Position numbers and translations under genes: made by a program | The notes under the pieces: generated by a model | What the model was told of the DNA's origin: nothing | What the model saw: only the letters and a program-made list of their open reading frames with translations | Databases searched by the model: none | In this document: piece by piece, positions 16,910 to 31,396 of the stretch | Layout: each line of letters begins with the position of its first letter | How positions within the stretch are numbered: position 1 is the stretch's first letter | Assembly (NCBI RefSeq): GCF_900187455.1 | Contig: NZ_FYDX01000007.1 | Span: forward strand, 186,001-250,000 | Source of the DNA: Pseudomonas sp. Irchel 3E13 | Lineage (GTDB): Bacteria; Pseudomonadota; Gammaproteobacteria; Pseudomonadales; Pseudomonadaceae | Length of the DNA stretch: 64,000 nucleotides | Direction: 5' to 3'

Positions 16910-18913
16910 TCAGCTATACACCCGCCCCAGCAACTGGCGGTGGCTGTCGAACTGATCCAGCACGTCACGGGTGATCTGGTCGGGCGTGAAGCCCATCAGG
17001 TCATATTCCTGACTGCCGTTGTGCAGGTAGACCTCGGCGCGGTAGAAGCGCTGGCGCACTTCGCTCTCGCCTTCCGCCGGTGCTTCGTTCGGCGCGGCCA
17101 GGTAACCGTCCAGGCTCACTTCGTAGACGAAGGGGTTGCCCTCTTCCATGGTCACGCGCAGGCCCAGGGACGAACGGGACTGACCGACGCGGGTCTCCAC
17201 CGTCAGACCCATGCTGCGCAGTTGCTCGGCGGCGTCTTTCAGCGCCGGGCTGACCTGCTTGTCCATGAAGCGCTGGACCATCGCCTGGGTCGGTTGCAGG
17301 TCGAGCTGGCTCAGCCGCTCGCTGAAACCACGACGACCGCGCGCGGCCAGTTCGGCCTGTTCCTGCTCGACCTGGCTGTCCTGTTTCATGGCCTTGTACA
17401 GACCGAACATGAACACCACCAGCACCACCGAGAACGGCAGGCCGGCCAGCACCACCATGGTCTGCATCGCCTCGAAGTTGCCGGCGAAGAGCAGGCCGAC
17501 GGTGACGATGGTGATGATCGCGGACCAGAGGATACGCAGCCAGTGCGGCGCGTCTTCGTCGACGCTGCCGCCTTTGCACGACAGGTTGGCCATCATCACC
17601 GCGCCGGAGTCGGCGGGGGTCAGGAACAGCACGAAGCCGACGAACACGGCGACGCCCACGACGATCTTGGCTGCCGGGAAGTGCTCCAGCAGTTGATAGA
17701 TCGACATCGACGGCTGCTCCAGCGCCGTTCGTCCCAGCTCCACCGCGCCGTGGTTCATCACCAGGTCCAGGGCGGTGTTACCGAAGATCGACAGCCACGC
17801 CAGGGTGAAGCCCAACGGGATCAGCAGCACACCGGCTACCAGTTCGCGCACGGTGCGGCCGCGGGAGATCCGGGCGATGAACATGCCGACGAACGGGCCC
17901 CAGGAAATCCACCAGGCCCAATAGAACACGGTCCACAGACCCAGCCAGCGTTCGGACTTGGCCGCATCGCCTTCATAGACGTAGAGGTCGAAGGTCTTGA
18001 GGATCGCGCCGTTGAGGTAGTCACCGATGTTCTGCACGAAGCTATTAAGCAGGTGCAGGGTCGGGCCGTTGAGCAGGACGAACAGCAGCAGACCGCTGAA
18101 CAGAATGATGTTCAGGTTGGACAGGCGGCGGATGCCGTTCTCCACACCCGACACCGCGGCGATGGTCGCCACCGTGCTCATGACCAGGATCACGATCAGC
18201 AGGTTGGTGTTGCTGTGCTCCATGCCGAACAGGTATTCCAGACCCGACGACACCTGCATCGAACCGATGCCCAGGTTGGTCACCAGCCCCAGCAGGGTCA
18301 CGAACATGCCGAAGATGTCCACGGTATGTCCGGCGGCACCCTTGACCCAACGCTCGCCGACCAGCGGGTACAGCGCCGAGCGCAGGGCCAGCGGCTGGTT
18401 GTGACGGTAGGCGAAGTAGGCCACGGCCAACCCGACCAACGCGTAGATCGCCCAGCCGTGCAGGCCCCAGTGCAGGAAGGTCAGTTGCAGGCCAGCGCGG
18501 GCCGACTGCAGGCTGGCCGAAGCACCTTCGGGCGGATTGTAGTAGTGATCCAGCGGCTCGGAAGCACCGAAGTACAACAGCGAGATGCCGATGCCGGAAG
18601 AAAACAGCATGCCGGCCCAGGCGCCGTAGCTGAAGTCCGGCTTGTCATCCTTGCCGCCAAGTTTGAGCTTGCCGTAGGACGAAAAGGCGATGGCGATGAC
18701 GAACACCAGGTAGCCACCGATCACCAGCATGTAATACCAACCGAAGCTGCGCGACAGCCAGGCCTGAGCCTCACCGAGCACGTGGCCTGCGGTTTCCGGA
18801 ACTGCGATCAGCAAGGCAGTCAACAACAGGATCAGCAGGGTGGAGGTGAAAAACACCACGCTGTTGACCCGGACCCTCTCGACGGGGGTCTTTATCAGGG
18901 AGGCAGAACTCAT
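16910..18913 (-). CDS. betT: High-affinity choline transporter BetT (BCCT family)
   Basis: A 667-residue BCCT-family transporter that imports choline using an ion gradient. Twelve hydrophobic segments are followed by a hydrophilic C-terminal tail of about 180 residues, typical of osmotically regulated BetT proteins. The BCCT signature YWAWWISWGPFVGMF and the glycine-rich GIGISLLYFG segment are visible. The frame is open to 18964, but the ATG at 18913 (MSSASLIKTP) matches the usual N-terminus and has a GGAG upstream. It is divergent from betI, with the probable BetI operator between. Confidence 0.94.
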   Translation of the reverse strand: MSSASLIKTPVERVRVNSVVFFTSTLLILLLTALLIAVPETAGHVLGEAQAWLSRSFGWYYMLVIGGYLVFVIAIAFSSYGKLKLGGKDDKPDFSYGAWAGMLFSSGIGISLLYFGASEPLDHYYNPPEGASASLQSARAGLQLTFLHWGLHGWAIYALVGLAVAYFAYRHNQPLALRSALYPLVGERWVKGAAGHTVDIFGMFVTLLGLVTNLGIGSMQVSSGLEYLFGMEHSNTNLLIVILVMSTVATIAAVSGVENGIRRLSNLNIILFSGLLLFVLLNGPTLHLLNSFVQNIGDYLNGAILKTFDLYVYEGDAAKSERWLGLWTVFYWAWWISWGPFVGMFIARISRGRTVRELVAGVLLIPLGFTLAWLSIFGNTALDLVMNHGAVELGRTALEQPSMSIYQLLEHFPAAKIVVGVAVFVGFVLFLTPADSGAVMMANLSCKGGSVDEDAPHWLRILWSAIITIVTVGLLFAGNFEAMQTMVVLAGLPFSVVLVVFMFGLYKAMKQDSQVEQEQAELAARGRRGFSERLSQLDLQPTQAMVQRFMDKQVSPALKDAAEQLRSMGLTVETRVGQSRSSLGLRVTMEEGNPFVYEVSLDGYLAAPNEAPAEGESEVRQRFYRAEVYLHNGSQEYDLMGFTPDQITRDVLDQFDSHRQLLGRVYS

Positions 18914-19336
18914 TGCACGGATGCTCCAGGCGGTGCGTGAGAAAAAGTGAAACGACCCGTTCACCCGCGCAATTGGTGCAATAGCCCTATTGCGTCAGGT
19001 GTTATAAAAGCACCTTGAAAAACCGTGGTCCCAAATCGAATGCGTTGAAAAACAGGCTGAAAACCCCGGCTCGAGGGTTGCGCCGCGCGGCCACTGGCCG
19101 GACGGCAACGCTGTTCAACGGTGCGTCTATGCGCGTGAAACACCATGTTTTACGGGGCTCCACGGCTTTCCGGGGTGCCAATTCGTGCCTTCTGACGGGC
19201 TCAAAATCCTGTCAATGGCACAAATTGTCGCAGAGCTTATTCTTTGTTGATTGAACGTTCAATCAAAACAAAATAGACTGGCCTTCGCCGAGTCAGCCGC
19301 TTGTCGTCTGCTCGCAGGCCTGAGGAGATTTGCCAG
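18914..19336. promoter_or_regulatory. Divergent betT/betI control region
   Basis: A 423-bp gap holding the promoters of betT and betIBA and the BetI palindrome at 19247-19266. A TGAGGAGA ribosome binding site lies at 19321-19328. No gene is supported here. Confidence 0.7.
19247..19266. promoter_or_regulatory. Probable BetI operator
   Basis: A perfect 20-bp palindrome, TTGATTGAACGTTCAATCAA, lies 70 bp upstream of the betI start in the betT/betI gap. BetI is a TetR-type repressor known to bind a dyad in this gap and to be released by choline. Confidence 0.85.
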
Positions 19337-20002
19337 ATGCCCAAGGTCGGTATGCAACCCATTCGCCGCCAGCAGTTGATCGAAGCCACACTCACGGCTA
19401 TCGATCAGGTCGGCATGGGTGATGCCAGCATTGCGCTGATCGCCCGTTTGGCCGGTGTGTCGAATGGCATCATCAGTCACTACTTTCAGGACAAGAACGG
19501 CCTGATCGCAGCGACCATGCAATATTTGATGACGGTGTTGAGCGAGGGCGTCGCCGCCCGCCGCCAGGCACTCACGGACGACAGCCCGCGTGCCCACCTG
19601 CAGGTGATCATCGAAGGCAACTTCGACGCCAGCCAGGTCAATGGCCCGGCAATGAAAACCTGGTTGGCGTTCTGGGCCACCAGCATGCACCAGCCGTCCT
19701 TGCACAGGTTGCAGCGGATCAACGATCACCGCCTGTATTCCAACCTGTGCAGCCAGTTCCGCCGAGTGTTGCCGCTGCCCGAAGCACGCAGCGCAGCCCG
19801 CGGCCTGGCAGCGTTGATCGACGGTCTGTGGCTGCGCGGTGCGCTGTCCGGAGACGCCTTCGACACCACCCAGGCGCAACAAATCGCTTACGAATACATG
19901 GATCTACAACTGGCGAAACAGACGAGCCCGGACGTACAGAACCAGGCCTCTGAAACCCCGCGCAGCAAGACCCGAAAGACATCGGGAGTCGCCGCCGGAT
20001 AG
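19337..20002 (+). CDS. betI: Choline-responsive repressor BetI (TetR family)
   Basis: A 221-residue TetR-family repressor. The N-terminal HTH (about residues 8-55, with [20 protein letters not shown]) and the all-helical ligand domain match BetI, which represses betT and betIBA in the absence of choline. The ATG at 19337 ([11 protein letters not shown]) was chosen over an upstream in-frame start because a GAGGAG-type site precedes it and the N-terminus is conserved. It is the first gene of betI-betB-betA. Confidence 0.95.
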   Translation: MPKVGMQPIRRQQLIEATLTAIDQVGMGDASIALIARLAGVSNGIISHYFQDKNGLIAATMQYLMTVLSEGVAARRQALTDDSPRAHLQVIIEGNFDASQVNGPAMKTWLAFWATSMHQPSLHRLQRINDHRLYSNLCSQFRRVLPLPEARSAARGLAALIDGLWLRGALSGDAFDTTQAQQIAYEYMDLQLAKQTSPDVQNQASETPRSKTRKTSGVAAG

Positions 20003-20031
20003 CCAAAACACATTGCACTTGCGAGGACACT

Positions 20032-21504
20032 ATGGCCCGTTTCGAAACGCAAAAACTCTACATTGATGGTGGTTATGTCGACGCTGGCAGCGATGCCACT
20101 TTCGAAGCCATCAACCCGGCCAACGGCGAAGTCCTCGCCCATGTGCAACGTGCTACCGAGGCTGACGTCGAGCGCGCCGTCGAAAGCGCCGAACGTGGCC
20201 AGAAAGTCTGGGCGGCGATGACCGCCATGCAGCGTTCGCGCATCCTGCGCCGCGCCGTCGACATCCTGCGCGAGCGCAACGACGAGCTGGCCGCCCTGGA
20301 AACCCTGGACACCGGCAAGTCCTACTCGGAAACCCGCTACGTCGACATCGTCACCGGCGCCGACGTGCTGGAATACTACGCAGGCCTGGTCCCGGCCATC
20401 GAAGGCGAGCAGATCCCGCTGCGCGAATCGTCGTTCGTCTACACCCGTCGCGAGCCGCTGGGCGTCACCGTCGGTATCGGCGCGTGGAACTACCCGATCC
20501 AGATCGCCCTGTGGAAATCCGCCCCGGCCCTGGCCGCCGGCAACGCGATGATCTTCAAGCCGAGCGAAGTCACCTCGCTGACCACCCTGAAACTGGCCGA
20601 GATCTACACCGAAGCCGGCCTGCCGGACGGTGTGTTCAACGTCCTCACCGGCAGCGGCCGCGAAGTCGGCACCTGGCTGACCGAGCACCCGCGCATCGAG
20701 AAAGTCTCCTTCACCGGCGGCACCGTCACCGGCAAGAAAGTCATGGCCAGCGCCTCCAGCTCCTCGCTGAAGGAAGTGACCATGGAACTGGGCGGCAAAT
20801 CGCCGCTGATCATTTGCGACGACGCCGACCTGGACAAGGCCGCCGACATCGCCATGATGGCCAACTTCTACAGCTCCGGTCAGGTCTGCACCAACGGCAC
20901 CCGTGTGTTCGTTCCGGCGTCGTTGAAGGCCGCTTTCGAAGCGAAAATCGTTGAACGTGTCGCCCGCATCCGCGTCGGCAACCCGGAAGACGAGAACACC
21001 AACTTCGGCCCGCTGGTCAGCTTCGCGCACCTGGAAAACGTCCTCGGCTACATCGCCAAGGGCAAGGAAGAAGGTGCCCGCGTCCTGTGTGGCGGCGAGC
21101 GTCTGACCGACGGCGAATTCGCCAAGGGCGCCTTCGTCGCGCCGACCGTGTTCACCGACTGCCGTGACGACATGACCATCGTCAAGGAAGAGATCTTCGG
21201 CCCGGTCATGAGCATCCTCAGCTACGAAACCGAAGACGAAGTGATCCGTCGCGCCAACGACACCGAATACGGCCTGGCCGCCGGTGTCTGCACCAACGAC
21301 ATCAGCCGCGCCCACCGCATCATCCACAAGCTCGAAGCCGGCATCTGCTGGATCAACGCTTGGGGCGAGTCGCCGGCGGAAATGCCGGTCGGTGGCTACA
21401 AGCAATCCGGCGTCGGCCGCGAAAACGGCGTCAGCTCGCTGGCCCAGTACACCCGCATCAAGTCGGTACAGGTCGAGCTGGGTTCCTACACCTCGGTGTT
21501 CTAA
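20032..21504 (+). CDS. betB: Betaine aldehyde dehydrogenase BetB
   Basis: A 490-residue aldehyde dehydrogenase that oxidises betaine aldehyde to glycine betaine with NAD(P)+. It shows the catalytic Glu in [10 protein letters not shown] and the nucleophilic Cys in [11 protein letters not shown], and the length is standard. It lies 29 bp after betI and upstream of betA, the classic choline-to-betaine operon. The product serves as osmoprotectant or, through the GbdR regulon, as carbon and nitrogen source. Confidence 0.97.
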   Translation: MARFETQKLYIDGGYVDAGSDATFEAINPANGEVLAHVQRATEADVERAVESAERGQKVWAAMTAMQRSRILRRAVDILRERNDELAALETLDTGKSYSETRYVDIVTGADVLEYYAGLVPAIEGEQIPLRESSFVYTRREPLGVTVGIGAWNYPIQIALWKSAPALAAGNAMIFKPSEVTSLTTLKLAEIYTEAGLPDGVFNVLTGSGREVGTWLTEHPRIEKVSFTGGTVTGKKVMASASSSSLKEVTMELGGKSPLIICDDADLDKAADIAMMANFYSSGQVCTNGTRVFVPASLKAAFEAKIVERVARIRVGNPEDENTNFGPLVSFAHLENVLGYIAKGKEEGARVLCGGERLTDGEFAKGAFVAPTVFTDCRDDMTIVKEEIFGPVMSILSYETEDEVIRRANDTEYGLAAGVCTNDISRAHRIIHKLEAGICWINAWGESPAEMPVGGYKQSGVGRENGVSSLAQYTRIKSVQVELGSYTSVF

Positions 21505-21587
21505 GCGCCCTTTTGTAGCCGCGCCCGGTCCGTGCTGACCGGGCGCCTCCCGCTCTCCCCGCCTACTGCCCAATGAGGGAACTGAAC

Positions 21588-23279
21588 ATGTCCCATATTT
21601 TCGACTACATCATCGTCGGTGCCGGCTCGGCCGGTAACACCCTGGCGACCCGCCTGACCGAAGACGAAGGCGTCACCGTCCTGCTGCTGGAAGCCGGCGG
21701 CCCGGACTACCGCGCCGACTTCCGCACCCAGATGCCCGCCGCGCTGGCCTTCCCGCTGCAAGGCCGCCGCTACAACTGGGCCTACGAGACCGATCCCGAG
21801 CCGCACATGGACGGCCGCCGCATGGAATGTGGTCGCGGCAAGGGCCTGGGCGGTTCTTCGCTGATCAACGGCATGTGCTACATCCGCGGCAACGCTCTGG
21901 ACTTCGACGGCTGGGCCAAGCTGCCCGGCCTTGAAGACTGGACCTACCTGGACTGCCTGCCGTATTTCCGCAAAGCGGAAACCCGCGACATCGGCCCGAA
22001 CGACTACCACGGCGGCGACGGCCCGGTCAGCGTGGCCACGCCGAAAGCCGGCAACAACCCGCTGTTCCACGCCATGGTCGAAGCCGGCGTGCAGGCCGGT
22101 TACCCGCGCACCGAAGACCTCAACGGCTACCAGCAGGAAGGCTTCGGTCCGATGGACCGCAGCGTGACCAAGAACGGCCGTCGCTCTAGCACCGCCCGCG
22201 GTTACCTGGACACCGCCAAGAAGCGCCCGACCCTGACCATCGTCACCCACGCCCTGAGCGACTGCGTGCTGTTCGAAGGCAAGCGCGCCGTTGGCGTGAC
22301 CTACCTGGTCGGCGCCAGCGAAGAGCGCGTGGAAGCCCGCGCGCGCAAGGAAGTCATCGTCTGCTCCGGCGCCATCGCCTCGCCGCAACTGCTGCAACGT
22401 TCCGGCGTCGGCGCCCGCGCGCTGCTGGAAAGCTTCGACATTCCGGTGGTCCATGACCTGCCGGGCGTCGGCGAAAACCTTCAGGACCACCTGGAGCTGT
22501 ACCTGCAATACGCCTGCACCCAGCCGGTGTCGCTGTACCCGTCGCTGTTGTGGTGGAACCAGCCGGCCATCGGTGCCGAGTGGCTGTTCAAAGGCACCGG
22601 TATCGGCGCCAGCAACCAGTTCGAGGCCGGTGGTTTCATTCGTACCCGTCCGGAATTCGAATGGCCGAACATCCAGTACCACTTCCTGCCGGTGGCGATT
22701 AACTACAACGGCTCCAATGGCGTGAAGGAACATGGCTTCCAGGCGCACATGGGCTCGATGCGCTCGCCGAGCCGTGGCCGTATCCAGTTGAAGTCGAAGG
22801 ATCCGCGCCAGCACCCGAGCATCCTGTTCAACTACATGGCAACCGAGCAGGACTGGCAGGAATTCCGCGACGGCATCCGCCTGACCCGCGAAATCATGGC
22901 TCAGCCGGCGCTCGACGCTTACCGTGGCCGCGAAATCAGCCCGGGCGAGCACGTGCAGACCGATGAGCAACTGGACCAGTTCATCCGCGAGCACGCCGAA
23001 ACCGCGTTCCACCCGTCCTGCTCCTGCAAGATGGGCGACGACGAGATGGCGGTGGTAGACGGCCAGGGCCGAGTGCACGGGATGGAAGGCCTGCGGGTGG
23101 TCGATGCGTCGATCATGCCGATCATCATCACCGGCAACCTCAACGCCACCACGATCATGATCGCCGAGAAAATCGCCGACAAGATCCGCAATCGCCAGCC
23201 ATTGCCGCGCAGCACCGCCAAGTACCATGTGGCGGGTGACGCACCGGTCAAGGGCAAGGCCATGCGCGAAATCCGATGA
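21588..23279 (+). CDS. betA: Choline dehydrogenase BetA (GMC flavoprotein)
   Basis: A 563-residue FAD-dependent GMC oxidoreductase that oxidises choline to betaine aldehyde at the inner membrane. The N-terminal dinucleotide motif GAGSAG, the GMC signature [14 protein letters not shown], and the C-terminal HPSCSCKMG and GNLNATTIM segments (catalytic His and Asn) are present. The ATG at 21588 ([13 protein letters not shown]) was chosen over an ATG 15 bp upstream because of the conserved N-terminus and the spacing from GAGGGA. It ends betIBA. Confidence 0.96.
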   Translation: MSHIFDYIIVGAGSAGNTLATRLTEDEGVTVLLLEAGGPDYRADFRTQMPAALAFPLQGRRYNWAYETDPEPHMDGRRMECGRGKGLGGSSLINGMCYIRGNALDFDGWAKLPGLEDWTYLDCLPYFRKAETRDIGPNDYHGGDGPVSVATPKAGNNPLFHAMVEAGVQAGYPRTEDLNGYQQEGFGPMDRSVTKNGRRSSTARGYLDTAKKRPTLTIVTHALSDCVLFEGKRAVGVTYLVGASEERVEARARKEVIVCSGAIASPQLLQRSGVGARALLESFDIPVVHDLPGVGENLQDHLELYLQYACTQPVSLYPSLLWWNQPAIGAEWLFKGTGIGASNQFEAGGFIRTRPEFEWPNIQYHFLPVAINYNGSNGVKEHGFQAHMGSMRSPSRGRIQLKSKDPRQHPSILFNYMATEQDWQEFRDGIRLTREIMAQPALDAYRGREISPGEHVQTDEQLDQFIREHAETAFHPSCSCKMGDDEMAVVDGQGRVHGMEGLRVVDASIMPIIITGNLNATTIMIAEKIADKIRNRQPLPRSTAKYHVAGDAPVKGKAMREIR

Positions 23280-23299
23280 CCCCATCCCTCGCTGACCCC

Positions 23300-23324
23300 G
23301 AGGGAGCTGGCTTGCCAGCGATAG
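23300..23324 (+). repeat. Single REP-like palindrome
   Basis: A GAGGGAGCTGGCTTGCCAGC-type palindrome, a different REP subclass from the GAGCGAGC type elsewhere in the window. It occurs once, about 20 bp after betA. Confidence 0.7.
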
Positions 23325-23348
23325 GGCCGGTGTAAGCAGCACAAGAAC

Positions 23349-23374
23349 AAGGCACCTTGCACAGGTGCCTTTTC
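23349..23374 (+). terminator. Intrinsic terminator of betIBA
   Basis: Arms AAGGCACCT (23349-23357) and AGGTGCCTT (23363-23371), a 5-base loop and a following T-run form a canonical terminator about 70 bp after betA. Confidence 0.9.
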
Positions 23375-23426
23375 TACATCTGCGGAAACGCTTTACAGCC
23401 CGCCAATTCATCAGGTTAGAATCGGT

Positions 23427-23442
23427 TGGCACGCGACCTGCT
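23427..23442 (+). promoter_or_regulatory. Candidate sigma-54 (RpoN) promoter
   Basis: TGGCACGCGACCTGCT matches the -24/-12 consensus TGGCACG-N4-TTGCW except for one base (C for the first T of TTGC), with correct GG-to-GC spacing. It would start transcription near 23453, about 35 bp before the antiporter start codon. No enhancer-binding protein site was identified. Confidence 0.45.
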
Positions 23443-23486
23443 TATCAGTCAGGTCCTCTTCCCCGCGATGTCCCGGAGTAACGCCT

Positions 23487-25229
23487 TTGGATGCGAGCAC
23501 CATCAACAGCCTGTTCTTGATCGGCGCTTTGCTGGTGGGTGCAAGTATTCTGGTCAGCTCGCTGTCGTCACGGCTGGGCATCCCTATCCTGGTCATCATC
23601 CTCGCGGTCGGCATGGTCGCGGGTGTCGATGGTGGCGGGATCATCTTCAACAACTACCCCGTCGCCTACCTCGTGGGCAACCTGGCGCTGGCCGTGATCC
23701 TGCTGGACGGTGGTCTGCGCACCCGGGTGGCAAGTTTCCGCGTGGCACTCTGGCCGGCATTGTCGCTGGCAACGGTGGGCGTGCTTATCACCACCGGCCT
23801 CACCGGCATGGCCGCGGCCTGGCTATTCGACCTGAACCTCATGCAAGGCCTGCTGATCGGCGCCATCGTCGGCTCCACCGACGCCGCGGCGGTGTTCTCG
23901 CTGCTGGGCGGCAAGGGCCTGAACGAACGGGTCACCGCCACCCTGGAAATCGAGTCCGGCAGCAACGACCCGATGGCCGTGTTCCTTACCGTCACCCTCA
24001 TCGACATGATCGCCAGCGGCCAGACCGGCCTGCACTGGAGCCTGTTGCTGCACCTGGTGCGCGAATTCGGCATCGGCGGCGTGCTCGGCCTGGGCGGCGG
24101 CTGGCTGATGCTGCAACTGGTCAACCGGATGAACCTGGCCGGCGGCCTCTACCCGATTCTGGTGATCGCCGGCGGCCTGGTGATCTTCTCCATGACCAAC
24201 GCCCTGCACGGCAGCGGCTTCCTTGCCGTCTACCTGTTCGGCCTGGTGCTGGGCAACCGCCCGATCCGCAGCCGCCACGGCATCCTGCACATGCTCGACG
24301 GCATGGCCTGGCTGTCGCAGATCGGCATGTTCCTGGTCCTCGGCTTGCTGGTCACGCCCCACGACCTGCTGCCCATCGCCCTGCCGGCGCTAGCCCTGGC
24401 GCTGTGGATGATCCTGTTCGCCCGACCGCTCTCGGTGCTGGTCGGCCTGCTGCCGTTCAAGGCCTTCCATGGCCGCGAAAAAGCCTTTATTTCCTGGGTT
24501 GGCCTGCGCGGCGCGGTGCCGATCATTCTCGCCGTGTTCCCGCTGATGGCCGGCCTGCCCCAGGCCCAGCTGTACTTCAACCTGGCGTTCTTCATCGTGC
24601 TGGTCTCGCTGCTGGTGCAGGGCACCAGCCTGCCGTGGGTCGCGCGCCTGCTGAAAGTGACCGTACCGCCGGACCCGGCGCCAATCTCGCGTTCGGCCCT
24701 GGAAGTGCACATCACCAGCGAGTGGGAGTTGTTCGTCTACCGCCTCGGCGCGGAAAAATGGTGCATCGGCGCTGCCCTGCGCGAGCTGAAAATGCCCGAA
24801 GGCACCCGCATCGCCGCCCTGTTTCGCGGCCAGCAACTGCTCCATCCGTCGGGTAGTACGGTGCTCGAAGTCGGCGACCTGCTCTGCGTGATCGGTCACG
24901 AACACAACCTTTCGGCCCTCGGAAAACTGTTCAGCCAGGCGCCGCAACGTGGCCTCGACCTGCGCTTCTTCGGCGACTTCGTGCTCGAAGGTGACGCAGA
25001 ACTGGGGGCTGTAGCCGCGTTGTACGGTCTGCAACTCGACGGCCAGGACCCGCAAATGCCGCTGGCACACTTCATCCAGCAGAAGGTCGGCGGTGCGCCG
25101 ATCGTCGGTGACCAGATCGAGTGGAACAACACGACCTGGACCGTTGCTCTGATGGAAGGGAACAAGATCCAGAAAGTGGGGATCAAATTCCCGGAAGGTA
25201 GCCGACCCGGCCCCGGGTTGTTCCTCTAA
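23487..25229 (+). CDS. nhaP2: Potassium/proton antiporter of the CPA1 family (NhaP2/CvrA type)
   Basis: A 580-residue antiporter expected to exchange cytoplasmic K+ for H+ at the inner membrane. About 12-13 membrane segments (residues 5-400) include the CPA1 Asn-Asp motif in [12 protein letters not shown] TrkA-C-like regulatory domain (about 410-490) and a CorC/HlyC-like C-terminal domain (about 495-575) follow, the NhaP2 architecture. The start is TTG at 23487, chosen because GGAG lies upstream and [14 protein letters not shown] matches the family N-terminus. A possible RpoN promoter precedes it. Confidence 0.9.
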   Translation: MDASTINSLFLIGALLVGASILVSSLSSRLGIPILVIILAVGMVAGVDGGGIIFNNYPVAYLVGNLALAVILLDGGLRTRVASFRVALWPALSLATVGVLITTGLTGMAAAWLFDLNLMQGLLIGAIVGSTDAAAVFSLLGGKGLNERVTATLEIESGSNDPMAVFLTVTLIDMIASGQTGLHWSLLLHLVREFGIGGVLGLGGGWLMLQLVNRMNLAGGLYPILVIAGGLVIFSMTNALHGSGFLAVYLFGLVLGNRPIRSRHGILHMLDGMAWLSQIGMFLVLGLLVTPHDLLPIALPALALALWMILFARPLSVLVGLLPFKAFHGREKAFISWVGLRGAVPIILAVFPLMAGLPQAQLYFNLAFFIVLVSLLVQGTSLPWVARLLKVTVPPDPAPISRSALEVHITSEWELFVYRLGAEKWCIGAALRELKMPEGTRIAALFRGQQLLHPSGSTVLEVGDLLCVIGHEHNLSALGKLFSQAPQRGLDLRFFGDFVLEGDAELGAVAALYGLQLDGQDPQMPLAHFIQQKVGGAPIVGDQIEWNNTTWTVALMEGNKIQKVGIKFPEGSRPGPGLFL

Positions 25230-25269
25230 ACTTCAGTCTTTCCAGCCTGGTTGCACGAATTCTCTGCCT

Positions 25270-30130
<4,861 letters not shown>

Positions 30131-30165
30131 GCTAGCGCCGACCGCACATCGCGACGGTTCGGCGC

Positions 30166-30281
30166 CCCGACAAGCTCGCTCCTACAAACCTGCGCCCCTG
30201 CGCCATCCGCAAATCGCGAGCAAGCTCGCTCCTACAGGTCACACCAGCTCAGAATCCTGTAGGAGCGAGCTCGCTCGCGAT
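30166..30281. repeat. Cluster of three REP copies
   Basis: Three GAGCGAGC-type REP units in the gap between convergent selO and parA: a truncated copy at 30171-30188, a full copy in the same orientation at 30213-30237, and an inverted copy at 30256-30281. The last two form an inverted pair that could act as a bidirectional transcript end. Confidence 0.88.
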
Positions 30282-30304
30282 CGATCTTCAGGACAAAACA
30301 GCTC

Positions 30305-31078
30305 TCAAGCGTTCTCCTCAAGCAACGAATGCAACTCAACAAACTGCTGAGTCAGCTTATGCCGTGGCTCAAGGTGAATCAGCGGCAGATTGGCCTCATG
30401 TGACTCACGCATCTTCACCGAGCTATTGAGGTACACCGGCAACACCGGCAAGCCCTCGGCCAGCAGCTCATCAAGCATCTGCTGCGGCAGGCTCGCACGG
30501 GGCTGGAACTGGTTGACCACGATCCCCTCGACCTGCAGGTCTTCGTTGTGGTCTTCCTTCAGCTCTTCGATTTCCGCCAGCAGCCCATACAGCGCCTGGC
30601 GCGAGAAGCTGTCGCAGTCGAAGGGAATCAACACGCGGTCGGCAGCAATCAGCGCGGACACCGCATAAAAGTTCAGCGCAGGCGGGGTATCCAGGTAGAT
30701 CCGGTCGTAATCCTCGGCCAGCTCATCGAGCAACTTACGCAGCTTGTTGATCTTGTGCTTGGCCTCAAGCTTGGGCTGCAAGTCGGCCAGCTCCGCGGTA
30801 GCGGTAACCACGTGCAGGTTGTCGAACGGCGTTTCGTAGATATCGACCTTGTTCTTCTTGGCAAACGGCCCGGAAGACAGGGTCTGCTTGAAGAAGTCGG
30901 CAATCCCCATGGGAATGTCGTCGCCGGTGAGGCCGGTGAGGTACTGGGTGGAGTTGGCCTGGGCATCCAGGTCGATCAGCAGGGTCCGATAGCCTTCATT
31001 GGCACTCACCGCCGCGAGATTGCAGGCGATGCTGGACTTGCCCACGCCACCTTTCTGATTGAACACCACGCGCCGCAT
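30305..31078 (-). CDS. ParA-family ATPase without a ParB partner
   Basis: A 257-residue ParA/Soj-type ATPase with the deviant Walker A motif KGGVGKSS (residues 9-16), Walker A' LIDLDAQANS and Walker B-like IYLDTPPAL. Such proteins position plasmids, chromosomes or large complexes. No ParB, MinD partner or chemotaxis gene is adjacent. It stands alone between selO and the aryl-polyene operon and is divergent from the latter. An ACGGAGG site precedes the ATG at 31078. A standalone ParA sits in the comparable place of the P. aeruginosa chromosome, so it is probably core, with unknown cargo. Confidence 0.9.
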   Translation of the reverse strand: MRRVVFNQKGGVGKSSIACNLAAVSANEGYRTLLIDLDAQANSTQYLTGLTGDDIPMGIADFFKQTLSSGPFAKKNKVDIYETPFDNLHVVTATAELADLQPKLEAKHKINKLRKLLDELAEDYDRIYLDTPPALNFYAVSALIAADRVLIPFDCDSFSRQALYGLLAEIEELKEDHNEDLQVEGIVVNQFQPRASLPQQMLDELLAEGLPVLPVYLNSSVKMRESHEANLPLIHLEPRHKLTQQFVELHSLLEENA

Positions 31079-31396
31079 GGAAAGACCTCCGTGTATCAGG
31101 GAATGTCCGAGTATGTGATTCCGCCACCGACTTGACCAGCGCTGTGACGCTCAAGAATCGGGGTAGCCGACCGACAACCCGATACCACCGCCTGTCGGGA
31201 AAGCCCCGCGCCCGGAAATACCACGGGCAAGCTGGGGTCTGACGGTCCCAGTCAAGCCATTTTATTTGACAGTTTGTTTGCTACGAACCCACTGCACCCG
31301 GATAATGCGCGGCACTCGGCGATAGTGTCGCCCCTGCTGGCTGTTGCTCCGAGTCCCCCCTCGGCAAGGAAGTCCCTCAGGGCGAGAATCAACACC
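31079..31396. promoter_or_regulatory. Divergent parA / aryl-polyene operon control region
   Basis: A 318-bp gap that should hold the main promoter of the pigment operon. A TTGACA hexamer lies at 31266-31271 but lacks a good -10 at 17 bp; the nearest TATAAT-like hexamer, GATAAT at 31301-31306, is 29 bp away. An upstream in-frame extension of the first pigment gene (from 31274) crosses it but is not supported. Confidence 0.45.

Noticed and set aside
16850..18940. A 696-codon plus-strand frame antisense to betT
   Set aside because: Low-complexity His/Gln/Asp-rich translation with no domain. The opposite strand encodes a clear BCCT transporter.
19213..19230. TGGCACAAATTG as a sigma-54 site in the betT/betI gap
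   Set aside because: The -12 GC is absent at the required spacing.
30166..30281. CRISPR-like repeat array
   Set aside because: Only three short palindromic units in mixed orientation with unequal spacers; they are REP elements.
31274..31396. Longer N-terminus of the chain length factor gene
   Set aside because: The extra 41 codons lack a ribosome site and family similarity; the GTG at 31397 fits.
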